DNA of 64,000 nucleotides, taken from contig JAHBVK010000014.1 of assembly GCA_019637555.1 (NCBI GenBank), forward strand, positions 1 to 64,000, given 5' to 3'. The DNA is from Anaerolineae bacterium (GTDB lineage Bacteria; Chloroflexota; Anaerolineae; Aggregatilineales; UBA2796). The position numbers and the translations under genes are program-made. Position 1 is the first letter of the stretch; each line of letters starts with the position of its first letter. This document shows positions 16,653 to 25,377 of this stretch, piece after piece. The notes beneath the pieces were generated by a model that made no database searches, was not told the origin of the DNA, and saw only the letters and a list, made by a program, of their open reading frames with translations.

Positions 16653-19361
16653 ATGACTCCAACTCACGCGGAGAGCAAGTACGCTGCCGCCCGTTCGACC
16701 TTTGATACAGGCAGCGGCGAAGCAACCTACTATCGGATCAAGCTGCTAGAAGAAATGAATGTTGCGGCTGTTTCCCAACTCCCCTTCTCGATCAAAGTGC
16801 TTTTAGAAGCAGCACTACGCAGCTATGATGGCTATGTGATCACCGACGCGGACATCGAAAATATTGCCAAGTGGGACCCTCAGCAGGGTGGCAAGATCGA
16901 AGTGCCGTTCAAGCCCGCCCGTGTAGTGATGCAGGACTTTACGGGCGTTCCTTGCGTGGTCGATCTAGCGGCGATGCGTAATGCCATGCAGAAACTTGGC
17001 GGCGACCTGAATAAGGTGCAGCCGCAAATCCCCGTCGATCTGGTGATCGACCACAGCGTGCAGGTGGATCGCTTCGGTGAGCCGGATGCACTGCTGTACA
17101 ACGCGCAAGTAGAGTTCGAGCGTAACCGTGAACGCTACGAATTTCTGCGTTGGGGACAGACTGCCTTCCAGAATTTCCGCGTCGTGCCACCACAATCGGG
17201 CATCGTCCATCAGGTCAATCTCGAATTTCTAGCGAAGGCGGTACTGCTTACCAATGGTGTCGCCTTCCCTGATAGCTTAGTCGGCACGGACTCGCACACC
17301 ACCATGATCAATGGACTCGGCGTGGTCGGTTGGGGTGTCGGTGGCATTGAGGCAGAGGCGGTCATGCTTGGTCAGCCGATTTACATGCTGCTGCCAGATG
17401 TGATCGGCGTCAAGCTGACGGGCAAGCTGCCCGAAGGCGCAACGGCAACCGATCTGGTGCTGACGCTGACTCAAATGCTGCGTAAGCGCGGTGTGGTGGA
17501 TAAGTTCGTGGAGTTCTTCGGTCCCGGTCTCAGCGGCATGACATTGCCGGATCGTGCGACCATCGCCAACATGGCTCCTGAATACGGGGCAACGATGGGC
17601 TTCTTCCCCATCGACAGCGAAACGATCAGCTACCTGCGCCGCACCGGACGCAGCGAAGCGACGGCACAACTCGCTGAGAATTACGCCAAGATGCAAGGAC
17701 TGTACCGCACTGACGAGACACCTGATCCCATCTTCACAGATATGCTGGCGCTTGATCTAGGTTCTGTCGAACCGAGTGTCGCGGGTCCCAAGCGTCCACA
17801 GGATCGCGTCCGTCTGGCGGATATGAAGTCGAACTTCCACGACACACTCACTGCACCGCTGGATAAGCGTGGCTTCGCTCTTAAGGAAGAAGATCTAGAG
17901 AAGCGGGCTGCTGTTCGCAACAACGGATACAACATCGAAGTTGGTCACGGTGCGGTAGTGATCGCTGCGATCACGAGCTGCACCAACACCTCCAATCCAT
18001 CAGTGATGCTCGGCGCTGGCTTGCTGGCGAAGAAGGCGGTAGAGAAGGGCTTGAAGGTCGCTCCCTACGTAAAGACCAGTCTCGCACCGGGTTCTCGCGC
18101 TGTTTCTGAGTATCTACGCGCTGCAGGGTTACAGGAATCGCTGAATGCGCTCGGCTTCAATGTTGTTGGCTACGGTTGCACAACCTGCATCGGTAACTCC
18201 GGTCCACTGCCTGCGCAAGTAGCGCAAGCGGTACAAGAATCGAACATCGTCGCCAGTGCCGTGCTCAGTGGAAACCGCAACTTTGAGGGACGCATCAATC
18301 CGTTAGTCAAGGCGAACTATCTGGCGTCGCCGCCCTTGGTGGTCGCCTACGCGCTGGCTGGCACGACGGACATTGACTTTTACAACGAACCCCTCGGCAC
18401 AGGACGCGATGGCGAACCTGTCTACCTCAAGGATATCTGGCCCTCACAGGAAGAAATCCAATCGGTGATGCAGTACGCCGCCAATCCTGATATGTATCGC
18501 AAGCAGTACGCGGAGATCGGCAACTTCAGCAAGCAGTGGAACGAGATTCAAGCACAAGCTGGGGATACTTTCGCGTGGCAGAACGACTCCACTTACGTTC
18601 AGAATCCGCCATTCTTCGAGGGCATGTCGCTGACGCCTGCACCGCTGAAGGACATCGTCAACGCGCGCGTGCTTGGTTTGTTCGGCGATTCGATTACTAC
18701 CGATCACATCTCGCCCGCCGGGAACATTGCCGAGAAATCGCCCGCTGGTCAGTTCCTGCTGGAGCATGGCGTCAAGAAAGAAGATTTCAACCAGTATGGC
18801 ACGCGGCGCGGTAACGATAAGGTGATGCTGCGCGGTACTTTCGCCAATGTGCGGTTGAAGAACCTGATGGTTCCGGGCGTCGAAGGTGGCGTAACCAAGT
18901 TCCAACCTTCTGGCGAGCAAATGACCATCTACGATGCTGCCATGAGGTACAAGGAACAAGACACACCGCTGATAGTGATTGCGGGCTTAGAGTACGGCAC
19001 TGGCAGTTCCCGCGACTGGGCAGCGAAAGGTACTTATCTGCTCGGCGTCAAGGCAGTGCTGGCGGAAAGCTTCGAGCGCATCCATCGCAGCAATCTCGGC
19101 ATGATGGGTGTGCTGCCGCTGCAATTTAAGGAAGGAACCAGCGCGGAAACTCTCGGCTTGACGGGTGAAGAAGTGATCAGCATCGAAGGCATCAGTGATG
19201 AACTGCTGCCGCGTCAGGCGCTAACAGTGCGCGTGGTGCGTCCTAGCGGCGATGAATTCACCTTCGAGGCAGTTGTTCGCCTTGATACGCCTGTGGAAGT
19301 GGATTACTATCGCAACGGTGGCATCCTGCATACGGTGCTGCGCAAGATGCTGGCGAACTAA
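16653..19361 (+). CDS. acnA: Aconitate hydratase
   Basis: Interconverts citrate and isocitrate in the TCA cycle through a [4Fe-4S] cluster in the cytosol. The cluster ligands appear as [11 protein letters not shown] near residue 440 and [14 protein letters not shown] near residue 508. Other family blocks are [19 protein letters not shown] in the first domain and [13 protein letters not shown] in the swivelling C-terminal domain, with [12 protein letters not shown] near the end. Length 902 residues is that of the AcnA/IRP type. AGGA lies nine bases before the ATG. A strong terminator follows, so it is probably a single-gene transcript. Confidence 0.97.
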   Translation: MTPTHAESKYAAARSTFDTGSGEATYYRIKLLEEMNVAAVSQLPFSIKVLLEAALRSYDGYVITDADIENIAKWDPQQGGKIEVPFKPARVVMQDFTGVPCVVDLAAMRNAMQKLGGDLNKVQPQIPVDLVIDHSVQVDRFGEPDALLYNAQVEFERNRERYEFLRWGQTAFQNFRVVPPQSGIVHQVNLEFLAKAVLLTNGVAFPDSLVGTDSHTTMINGLGVVGWGVGGIEAEAVMLGQPIYMLLPDVIGVKLTGKLPEGATATDLVLTLTQMLRKRGVVDKFVEFFGPGLSGMTLPDRATIANMAPEYGATMGFFPIDSETISYLRRTGRSEATAQLAENYAKMQGLYRTDETPDPIFTDMLALDLGSVEPSVAGPKRPQDRVRLADMKSNFHDTLTAPLDKRGFALKEEDLEKRAAVRNNGYNIEVGHGAVVIAAITSCTNTSNPSVMLGAGLLAKKAVEKGLKVAPYVKTSLAPGSRAVSEYLRAAGLQESLNALGFNVVGYGCTTCIGNSGPLPAQVAQAVQESNIVASAVLSGNRNFEGRINPLVKANYLASPPLVVAYALAGTTDIDFYNEPLGTGRDGEPVYLKDIWPSQEEIQSVMQYAANPDMYRKQYAEIGNFSKQWNEIQAQAGDTFAWQNDSTYVQNPPFFEGMSLTPAPLKDIVNARVLGLFGDSITTDHISPAGNIAEKSPAGQFLLEHGVKKEDFNQYGTRRGNDKVMLRGTFANVRLKNLMVPGVEGGVTKFQPSGEQMTIYDAAMRYKEQDTPLIVIAGLEYGTGSSRDWAAKGTYLLGVKAVLAESFERIHRSNLGMMGVLPLQFKEGTSAETLGLTGEEVISIEGISDELLPRQALTVRVVRPSGDEFTFEAVVRLDTPVEVDYYRNGGILHTVLRKMLAN

Positions 19362-19395
19362 ATAGCCGCATCGTCACCAAACGTTTCGTCCGAAT

Positions 19396-19422
19396 GGGTG
19401 AGTGTTGTGCTCACCCTTTTTT
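19396..19422 (+). terminator. Rho-independent terminator after aconitase
   Basis: GGGTGAG (19396-19402) and CTCACCC (19410-19416) form a seven-base-pair stem around TGTTGTG, followed by six T residues. It ends the aconitase transcript and argues against a NADAR start upstream of 19447. Confidence 0.88.
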
Positions 19423-19446
19423 GTATACGCATCAGAGGATTTCCGA

Positions 19447-19893
19447 ATGGCGATCTATTTTTATCACGAATACGACCCCTATGGCTGCTTCTCCAACTTT
19501 TCCTCTCACGGCGTTGAGTTGGATGGGCACTACTGGAAAACTAGCGAACATTATTATCAAGCCCAAAAGGTGATCGGCACGCCGATAGCCGACCAGATTC
19601 GCAACGCCAGTACACCAGATGAAGCGGCAGCGTTAGGTCGCGCTGAAACAAATCCACTTCGTCCCGATTGGGATCAGGTGAAAGATGATGTAATGCGTAA
19701 AGTGGTGCTGCTCAAATTTGAGACTCACGCCGATATTCGTCAGATACTGTTGGATACAGGCGACGAACTGCTGGTTGAAGATTCGCCCGTTGATTACTAC
19801 TGGGGTATTGGCAAAGAAGGCACAGGACGCAATCAGCTTGGCAAAACGCTGATGGAAGTGCGCCAGATTTTACGAGAACGCGAAGCGAAATAG
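19447..19893 (+). CDS. NADAR-domain protein (YbiA-like)
   Basis: A 148-residue single-domain protein of the NADAR/YbiA family. Known members cleave N-glycosidic bonds, either of damaged riboflavin precursors or of ADP-ribose on guanine. Family blocks are seen: FYHEYDPYGCFSNFS at the start, WKTSEHYYQAQK, the DDVMRKVVLLKF helix, and WGIGKEGTGRNQLGKTLM near the end. The ATG at 19447 has AGAGGA seven bases upstream; a longer frame from 19402 would begin inside the terminator. It stands directly upstream of two TIR-domain genes, which raises the question of a shared NAD/ADP-ribose theme. Confidence 0.88.
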   Translation: MAIYFYHEYDPYGCFSNFSSHGVELDGHYWKTSEHYYQAQKVIGTPIADQIRNASTPDEAAALGRAETNPLRPDWDQVKDDVMRKVVLLKFETHADIRQILLDTGDELLVEDSPVDYYWGIGKEGTGRNQLGKTLMEVRQILREREAK

Positions 19894-19931
19894 TATTCGT
19901 ATTGCCGCATTTGCCGTCGAATGAATTCACG

Positions 19932-19937
19932 TATAAT
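19932..19937 (+). promoter_or_regulatory. Candidate -10 element for first TIR gene
   Basis: TATAAT 33 bases before the ATG, with TTGCCG 15 bases further upstream (19911-19916), a short spacer. GAGG lies seven bases before the start codon. Confidence 0.45.
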
Positions 19938-19970
19938 TCCTTGGTCTTTTGTGATCATTGAGGCGAATAA

Positions 19971-20798
19971 ATGGACAATCCTCTGCTGCTCCCACGTCCT
20001 AAAGATCAAATCCAGCAAATTCACGACTTCGCCCGCGACTTCGCCTATCTTTATCTTCAGAATCCTTGGATCGAACTGCATCGTGTTCATCAGTTATTCG
20101 AGTTGGATTTCCATCAGATTGAATTCATCCGCAAGTGGGGCGGATCGTTAGCATCCCTATCAGATGAGGATTGGACGCAAATCGAAAGCGCAGGGATCAT
20201 GAAACGCGCCACCTTTGATCCCGATTCGCTGCAACCTATTGTCAGCGTGGATCGTGACATCCTCGAATCGTTCGGCTATCTGCGATCACGAGTCACTTCC
20301 TCCGGCGATACAATGTTCGTGCCAACGCAAAAAGCATTTGAATTGCTCGATAAGCCGCTGAAACCACCTTCTATTTTCATCTCCTATCGCCGCAGCGAAT
20401 CGAGTGCCTTTGCTCTGCTGATCGAATCGCGTTTGCGTTTGATCGGCATTACCGAAGTGTTCATTGATCGTGACATTCCCGGTGGCAGCGATTGGGAGCG
20501 ACATATCCGCGAACGAATCGGAAGCGCACAGACATTTATCGCATTAATCGGCGCGGGTACGCTCACCAACGTGAATGGATGGGTGGAAAAAGAACTTGAG
20601 TGGGCGGTGGAAGCGAAGTGCCAGCGCATCATTCCGATCTGGCATAATCAGCACACCGTCGAGAAGCAACAGGGCAGCGGTCACCTGCCTGCGGTTCTGA
20701 GCAGTAGTCAGGGCTACACGCTCAAAGCTGAGACAGCATTGGAATACGAAACGGCGGTCAACTGGCTGCTCAACACACTTGGCTACCGCACCTATTAG
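19971..20798 (+). CDS. TIR-domain protein with novel N-terminal region, copy 1
   Basis: The C-terminal half (from about residue 130) is a bacterial TIR domain. PSIFISYRRSESSAFALL is box 1, followed by a VFIDRDIPGGSDWE loop and an acidic helix VEKELEWAVE carrying the glutamate expected in NAD-cleaving TIRs. The N-terminal 125 residues start MDNPLLLPRPKDQIQQIHDF and are shared only with the next gene. They contain no motif I recognise and may be a sensing or winged-helix-like region. No membrane segment or signal peptide is seen, so it is cytosolic. TIR proteins here may act as NADases or as assembly modules; activity is not proven by sequence. Confidence 0.83.
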   Translation: MDNPLLLPRPKDQIQQIHDFARDFAYLYLQNPWIELHRVHQLFELDFHQIEFIRKWGGSLASLSDEDWTQIESAGIMKRATFDPDSLQPIVSVDRDILESFGYLRSRVTSSGDTMFVPTQKAFELLDKPLKPPSIFISYRRSESSAFALLIESRLRLIGITEVFIDRDIPGGSDWERHIRERIGSAQTFIALIGAGTLTNVNGWVEKELEWAVEAKCQRIIPIWHNQHTVEKQQGSGHLPAVLSSSQGYTLKAETALEYETAVNWLLNTLGYRTY

Positions 20799-20799
20799 C

Positions 20800-20805
20800 T
20801 ATAAT
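20800..20805 (+). promoter_or_regulatory. Candidate -10 element for second TIR gene
   Basis: TATAAT begins one base after the stop of the first TIR gene, with TTGGCT 15 bases upstream at 20779-20784. GGAGG follows at 20814-20818. The two TIR genes may therefore be transcribed separately as well as together. Confidence 0.4.
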
Positions 20806-20832
20806 TGCGGGTTGGAGGACTCGCTTAGAACT

Positions 20833-21594
20833 ATGGACAATCCACTCGCTCAACCTCACCCTGCTGATCCGATCCTGAAAGTCCACGACTACGCCCGCGA
20901 TCTTGCGTATCTCGCCATTAGTGGCGTGTTACCATCAGGATCGCGCTTTCGCGGTGACGATTCCCCGCACGAGATGAAAACCAGCAATGAATTGATCACC
21001 CAGTTTAAGGATAAATGGGGGCGTGGTCGATTGGGGCGTGGTGAGCTGGAATCGCCCGATCCGAATGTGCTGGTGTCATTCGGCTATTTGGTGCGCGAGA
21101 CTGATTCTTATGGCATCTACATTTATGAATTGACGCAAAAAGCATTTCAACTCTTGGAGCGCCCCTCCAAAGCACCTTCGATCTTTATCTCCTATCGCCG
21201 CCAAGAAAGTAGTGCGCTGGCATTGCTGATCGAAGCACGGCTGCGACTGGTCGGTGTGAGCGACATCTTTGTGGACAAGAATATTTCTCCCGGCGACGAT
21301 TGGGAACAGCTCTTGCAGCAGACGATTCGCGGCAGCAGCGTGTTTGTAGTGCTGATAGCGCCGAACACGCTGAATGCCAGTGAGCCGCACGTCGAGCGTG
21401 AGATCGCGTGGGCGGTGGAGGCAGGCAGCCGCATCGTCTCCATCTGGCACAACCAGCACCGCATGAAAAACGAGAAGAACTATCCTTCGGTGCTGGCGCA
21501 AAAGCAGTTCATCGTGGTGGAAGACGAGACCACCAAGCACTACGAGACAGCGATTAGCGAATTGCTGAACAGTTTGGGATACCGCACTTATTGA
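20833..21594 (+). CDS. TIR-domain protein, copy 2
   Basis: Paralogue of the preceding gene: the starts MDNPLLLPRP and MDNPLAQPHP, HDFARDFAYL and HDYARDLAYL, and the ends LLNTLGYRTY and LLNSLGYRTY correspond. The TIR domain runs from about residue 118, with PSIFISYRRQESSALALL, IFVDKNISPGDDWE and HVEREIAWAVEAG. The frame is open back to 20779, but the ATG at 20833 matches the start of copy 1 and has GGAGG upstream, though 14 bases away. Tandem duplication and divergence is the likely history. Confidence 0.83.
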   Translation: MDNPLAQPHPADPILKVHDYARDLAYLAISGVLPSGSRFRGDDSPHEMKTSNELITQFKDKWGRGRLGRGELESPDPNVLVSFGYLVRETDSYGIYIYELTQKAFQLLERPSKAPSIFISYRRQESSALALLIEARLRLVGVSDIFVDKNISPGDDWEQLLQQTIRGSSVFVVLIAPNTLNASEPHVEREIAWAVEAGSRIVSIWHNQHRMKNEKNYPSVLAQKQFIVVEDETTKHYETAISELLNSLGYRTY

Positions 21595-21692
21595 TCTCAG
21601 GCGAGCCTAGCAATTTGCCCGATTCCACGCTCAAATACGTGCAGTTTCAGTCCAAGATGGTCGTTGACGGCGTTACGTATCGTTACACATAA
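21591..21692 (+). CDS. Possible small coupled ORF (33 residues)
   Basis: A TTG at 21591 overlaps the TGA of the second TIR gene (TTGA), the same arrangement seen at 14212. It opens 33 codons to TAA at 21690-21692. The product begins MISGEPSNLPDSTLKYV and ends VVDGVTYRYT, with a plausible beta-strand pattern. It fills most of the gap before the MFS gene. It could equally be a remnant of a longer lost gene or chance. No known family. Confidence 0.3.
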   Translation: MISGEPSNLPDSTLKYVQFQSKMVVDGVTYRYT

Positions 21693-21703
21693 GGACTACA
21701 TCA

Positions 21704-22987
21704 ATGTCAACTGGCTCATCCGGCTACGTTCGCCGAGAATTAGGCGTGCCACCGCCGGAGGAGGAAACGAAGCAGACAAAGGCAACTAGCACCGCTGCTT
21801 TTAGTCATCCCGCTTATCGTCTCTACTTCATCGGACAGCTTGTTTCGCTTTCTGGCACGTGGATGCAGACTGTTGCGCAGCAAGTCGTCGTCTATACACT
21901 GACAGGCTCTGAGTTAGCACTCGGCGTGACTACTTTCGCGCAAGGACTCCCTGCTCTGATCCTGACTCCGTTCGCGGGTGTGATCGTGGAGAGCTTTCCT
22001 CGCCGTCAGCTACTCTTGATCACGCAAACGACCATGATGATCTTGGCGTTTGTTCAAGCTGTGCTACAGTTCGCGGGAATCCTCCAAGTCTGGCACCTAA
22101 TCGTGCTGTCCTTCATCCTCGGCATCCTCACGGCGCTCGATGCTCCGGCACGGCAGGCAATTGTGGTCGAGTTAGTTGGGCGCGAACATCTGCACAGCGG
22201 CATTGCTATGAACTCGATCATGTTCAACTCGGCGCGGATATTGGGTCCGATGTTAGGTGGCATCGCGCTGGCAGCGTTAGGCGCAGGTTGGTGCTTTCTG
22301 CTTAACGGCATCAGCTTCATCGCCGTTATCTTCGGGTTGTGGGTGATGCGTCTCAAGTCCATCATGCAGCGACCTGAGCATTTTGAGTTCCTCAAACCAT
22401 TAGTTGAGGGGATTCGCTTCGCTTCTGGTCATCCGATCATCGCGCCGCTGCTTCTTTTAGCAGGTATCAATAGTTGCTTCGGTATTTCCTTCTCTACGCA
22501 GATTGCGCCGTATGCTGAATATACGCTGAACAACGTCGACCTAGGCACATCGGCACTGCTGACCGCCAGCGGTATCGGCACCATCATCGTTTCCGTATTG
22601 ATCGCACGCCGCAGTGGGCAGTTCCGCCGCGGGCGTGTCCTCACGATGGCGACATTCATCGCGCCGTTCGGTGTCATTCTGATGGGATTGATCCCCAATT
22701 TTTACTTTTCGCTCCCGATGGCAGCATTAGCGTCGGGCGGCTTCATCTGCCAATTCATCCTAACTAACATGCTGATCCAAGATGCCGTTCCCGATGAATT
22801 TCGCGGACGCGTCCTCAGCCTATACACACTGACGTTCTTCGGAATTGGACCGTTTGCTAACCTGCTTTTGGGTGTACTGGCGCAGCTATTATCGGTAATG
22901 CCTGCACTGCTGATTTATGGACTCGCGTCCTTGCTCTGCGGGGTGTATGTGGTGCTGCGTAATCCGGCACTTCGCCGTATGGAGTGA
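21704..22987 (+). CDS. MFS exporter, EntS/DHA3-like
   Basis: A proton-driven exporter of 427 residues with about 12 membrane segments. The early block HPAYRLYFIGQLVSLSGTWM and the helix 4-5 region ALDAPARQAIVVELVG followed by ARILGPMLGGIAL are typical of the MFS_3 group, which exports siderophores or drugs. The first 40 residues are polar and cytosolic. AAGGA lies eight bases before the ATG. It is followed by a long hairpin and a convergent gene. The substrate is unknown. Confidence 0.88.
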   Translation: MSTGSSGYVRRELGVPPPEEETKQTKATSTAAFSHPAYRLYFIGQLVSLSGTWMQTVAQQVVVYTLTGSELALGVTTFAQGLPALILTPFAGVIVESFPRRQLLLITQTTMMILAFVQAVLQFAGILQVWHLIVLSFILGILTALDAPARQAIVVELVGREHLHSGIAMNSIMFNSARILGPMLGGIALAALGAGWCFLLNGISFIAVIFGLWVMRLKSIMQRPEHFEFLKPLVEGIRFASGHPIIAPLLLLAGINSCFGISFSTQIAPYAEYTLNNVDLGTSALLTASGIGTIIVSVLIARRSGQFRRGRVLTMATFIAPFGVILMGLIPNFYFSLPMAALASGGFICQFILTNMLIQDAVPDEFRGRVLSLYTLTFFGIGPFANLLLGVLAQLLSVMPALLIYGLASLLCGVYVVLRNPALRRME

Positions 22988-22991
22988 TTAG

Positions 22992-23018
22992 CGTACCCAG
23001 TCGATGAGACTGGGTACG
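22992..23018. terminator. Hairpin between convergent MFS and dehydratase genes
   Basis: A perfect 11-bp stem, CGTACCCAGTC (22992-23002) with GACTGGGTACG (23008-23018), around loop GATGA. It lies a few bases past both stop codons. There is no T-tract, so it is more a transcript-end barrier than a classic terminator. Confidence 0.55.
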
Positions 23019-23024
23019 AGTGGA

Positions 23025-23981
23025 TCATGCTAGAACGTCGCGCAATAACTCCGCCGTGATATTACCACCGCTGATCAAGCAGACACTGCGTTTGACGACG
23101 GGCAATTCGTCGCGATGGAACAACCACGCTGCGAATGTTGCTGCGCCACTTGCTTCCGCTACTACGCGCACATCCAACGCCAGATGTCGCATCGCTTGTC
23201 GGATTTCGTCCTCACTCACCGTTACGATGTCGTCGACGTAGTCGCGGATATAGGGCCATGTCACATCGCCGAGTGCCATCACGCGCAATCCTTCTGCGCT
23301 AGTGCGGATCACTTGATCGGCGCTGAAGGACACGATCTGACCGCTGCGTAAACTCGCCTGTGCATCAGCGGCAAATTCTGGTTCCACACCAATGATCCGC
23401 ACGCTGGGCTTGGACAGTTTGATCGCCGTCGCAATCCCGCTGATCAGCCCACCACCGCTGACTGGTATGATCATCGCTTCAAGATCAGGTATGTCTTCCA
23501 GCACTTCCAGCCCTATCGTGCCTTGACCAGCGGCGATACGTTCATCGTTGAACGGTTCTACCATCACATAGCCATGTTCTTGAGCAAGTGCAGCCGCTTT
23601 TTCTGCGACATCCTGACTGCTGCTGCCATGCAACACCACATTGCCACCGAATTCCGCAGTCTTGCGCTGCTTCACTTCGGGCGCATGAGGCGGCATCACG
23701 ATGGTTGAATGGGTACCGACTGCCCGCGCCGCGTAAGCTACTGCCATCGCATGATTGCCGCTGGAATGTGCCACTACGCCACGAGATCGTTCTTGGTCAC
23801 TCAAACTAGCTATCAGGTTGTATGCACCGCGCAGCTTAAATGCACCCGTAGGCTGCAAGTTTTCCAATTTCAGGTAAAGCTGCTGATCAGGCGCACTGCC
23901 GAAGTAAGGCAGCAGCGGCGTGCGATAGACGATGCCCTGAATGCGCGCTTGTGCGTCTCGAATGTGATCCAGTGTGATCAT
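23025..23981 (-). CDS. Threonine dehydratase-like PLP enzyme
   Basis: Fold-type II PLP enzyme that removes water and ammonia from serine or threonine. The cofactor lysine is in PTGAFKLRGAYN near residue 50. SSGNHAMAVAYAA and SGGGLISG are the substrate and phosphate loops. At 318 residues it has the catalytic domain only and lacks the regulatory ACT part of IlvA, as in catabolic or serine/threonine racemase-type members. The frame extends upstream to 24113 inside RidA; the ATG at 23981, five bases past the RidA stop, is clearly better. Coupling to RidA matches the chemistry. Confidence 0.9.
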   Translation of the reverse strand: MITLDHIRDAQARIQGIVYRTPLLPYFGSAPDQQLYLKLENLQPTGAFKLRGAYNLIASLSDQERSRGVVAHSSGNHAMAVAYAARAVGTHSTIVMPPHAPEVKQRKTAEFGGNVVLHGSSSQDVAEKAAALAQEHGYVMVEPFNDERIAAGQGTIGLEVLEDIPDLEAMIIPVSGGGLISGIATAIKLSKPSVRIIGVEPEFAADAQASLRSGQIVSFSADQVIRTSAEGLRVMALGDVTWPYIRDYVDDIVTVSEDEIRQAMRHLALDVRVVAEASGAATFAAWLFHRDELPVVKRSVCLISGGNITAELLRDVLA

Positions 23982-23986
23982 CGTTT

Positions 23987-24367
23987 TCAGTCCAGCGCGA
24001 TCACAGCATCGACTTCGATCAGATACGGCGACACCAAACCACAGGAGATCGTAGTGCGGACAGGGAATGGCTCGCTGAAATACCGCTTGTAAATCTCGTT
24101 CATCTGTGCCCAATTCGCAATGTCAGTTAGATACACGCCAACGCGAATTGCTTTTTGCAGCGATCCACCACCTGCTTCGGCAATCGCCTTGACGTTCTCG
24201 AATACCTGTACTGCCTGCTCCTCGATTCCGCCGGGGACAACTTTTTTCGTTTTCGGATCAGAGCCGACCTGACCACTGATCCACAACTGCCTGCCGCTGG
24301 TAATAATGCCTTGCGAAAACGGACCGGAGGGACGTGGGGCGTTATCTGACAACACTGTTTCGCGCAT
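23987..24367 (-). CDS. RidA family enamine/imine deaminase
   Basis: Clears reactive enamines such as 2-aminoacrylate made by PLP dehydratases, which fits its place directly before one. The 126-residue protein shows APRPSGPFSQGI, LWISGQVG and PFPVRTTISCG, with the arginine of the active site present. The last conserved block reads IEVDAVIALD, so Asp stands where most members have the second Glu of EIEAIA. The ATG at 24367 has GGAG seven bases upstream; the longer frame to 24442 is unlikely. Confidence 0.9.
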   Translation of the reverse strand: MRETVLSDNAPRPSGPFSQGIITSGRQLWISGQVGSDPKTKKVVPGGIEEQAVQVFENVKAIAEAGGGSLQKAIRVGVYLTDIANWAQMNEIYKRYFSEPFPVRTTISCGLVSPYLIEVDAVIALD

Positions 24368-24470
24368 GAGTTTGCTCCATTTCATTGATGCTGAGGGGAA
24401 AGGAAGTATGTGGAGCGTACATCGGGGAATTGCTAGCGTCAAGAATCCACTATATCCAATCGAACTATTG

Positions 24471-24479
24471 TGCTATGAT
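24471..24479 (+). promoter_or_regulatory. Extended -10 promoter for radical SAM gene
   Basis: TGC-TATGAT, an extended -10, 36 bases before the ATG at 24516. No -35 was found. Confidence 0.45.
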
Positions 24480-24515
24480 GTCCACCCCATCGGTGCTTTC
24501 GGCTTGGAGGTAGGC

Positions 24516-25322
24516 ATGAAAGTCCACGTCGTCCACCGTCCGACGCAGAATCTGTTCACGCGCCCTTCCGGTTTCATCAAAGCGTTTGACTACACCCTGA
24601 ACCCTTTCTCCGGCTGTGCCTTTGGCTGTTCTTACTGCTATGCTGCCTTCTTTGCACCCTCCGATGAGTTGCAGGAATCATGGGGTGAATGGGTGCGGGT
24701 AAAAGAGAACGCATTGGAATTGCTGCGCAAAAAACGTGCCCGTCCGCTGATCGACAAATCGATCTATATGAGCAGCGTCACCGATCCTTACCAGCCGATT
24801 GAGAAGCAGTTGGAACTCACACGCAGTTTGTTGATCGAACTGCTGGAATATCATCAAGCACGATTGGTAATTCAAACGCGCAGCTTGCTGGTCACTCGCG
24901 ACATCGATCTGCTGCGCCAATTCAAGTATGTTCGTGTGAATATGACCGTGACCACCGACGATGACGAGGTGCGTCGCGCTTTTGAGCCGCTGTGTCCCTC
25001 TAACCAGCGCCGACTCGATGCCGTGAAGCAGCTTACCGATGCTGGGATCAGCGCCTGCATCACGATGACGCCGCTGCTGCCCGTGCGCGATCCGCTGGCG
25101 TTTGCACAACAGGTAAAAGATTCCGGCGCGACTCGCTTTGTGGTGCAGCATTTTCATGAGAACAATCGCCGTTTTGTAGCAGGGACGGGTCAAGCAGCAC
25201 TTGATCTTTGCCGCGAACGCAATTGGACAGAAGCTACCTACCGCGTGGTGGTGAAGCAGATGCGAACTGTACTGCCCGTGCTGTACGAAGGTCAGCCCGG
25301 TTTTGCGCCTGTGTGGGAGTAG
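24516..25322 (+). CDS. Radical SAM protein, spore photoproduct lyase-like
   Basis: The CAFGCSYCY motif (residues 34, 38, 41; CX3CX2C) binds the [4Fe-4S] cluster that cleaves SAM. The following TDPYQPIEKQLELTR and ITMTPLLP blocks are found in the SPL/Rv2578c-like group, whose best known member repairs DNA photoproducts. The ATG at 24516 has GGAGG five bases upstream; the frame is open back to 24306, but that would run through the RidA start. At 268 residues it is close to family length. The physiological substrate of this subgroup is not established. Confidence 0.87.
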   Translation: MKVHVVHRPTQNLFTRPSGFIKAFDYTLNPFSGCAFGCSYCYAAFFAPSDELQESWGEWVRVKENALELLRKKRARPLIDKSIYMSSVTDPYQPIEKQLELTRSLLIELLEYHQARLVIQTRSLLVTRDIDLLRQFKYVRVNMTVTTDDDEVRRAFEPLCPSNQRRLDAVKQLTDAGISACITMTPLLPVRDPLAFAQQVKDSGATRFVVQHFHENNRRFVAGTGQAALDLCRERNWTEATYRVVVKQMRTVLPVLYEGQPGFAPVWE

Positions 25323-25377
25323 CAATCCGCAGTAGCATATGCCTTAGGATCAATACGCTGCACAAGGAATACCTCAC

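Noticed and set aside
19402..19446. Longer NADAR start
   Set aside because: It begins inside the aconitase terminator; the ATG at 19447 has a better ribosome binding site and family start.
19447..21594. Thoeris defence system
   Set aside because: No ThsA-type gene or other known Thoeris partner is present next to the TIR genes, so the name is not used.
24306..24515. Extended start of the radical SAM gene
   Set aside because: It would run through the divergent RidA start; GGAGG before 24516 marks the true start.
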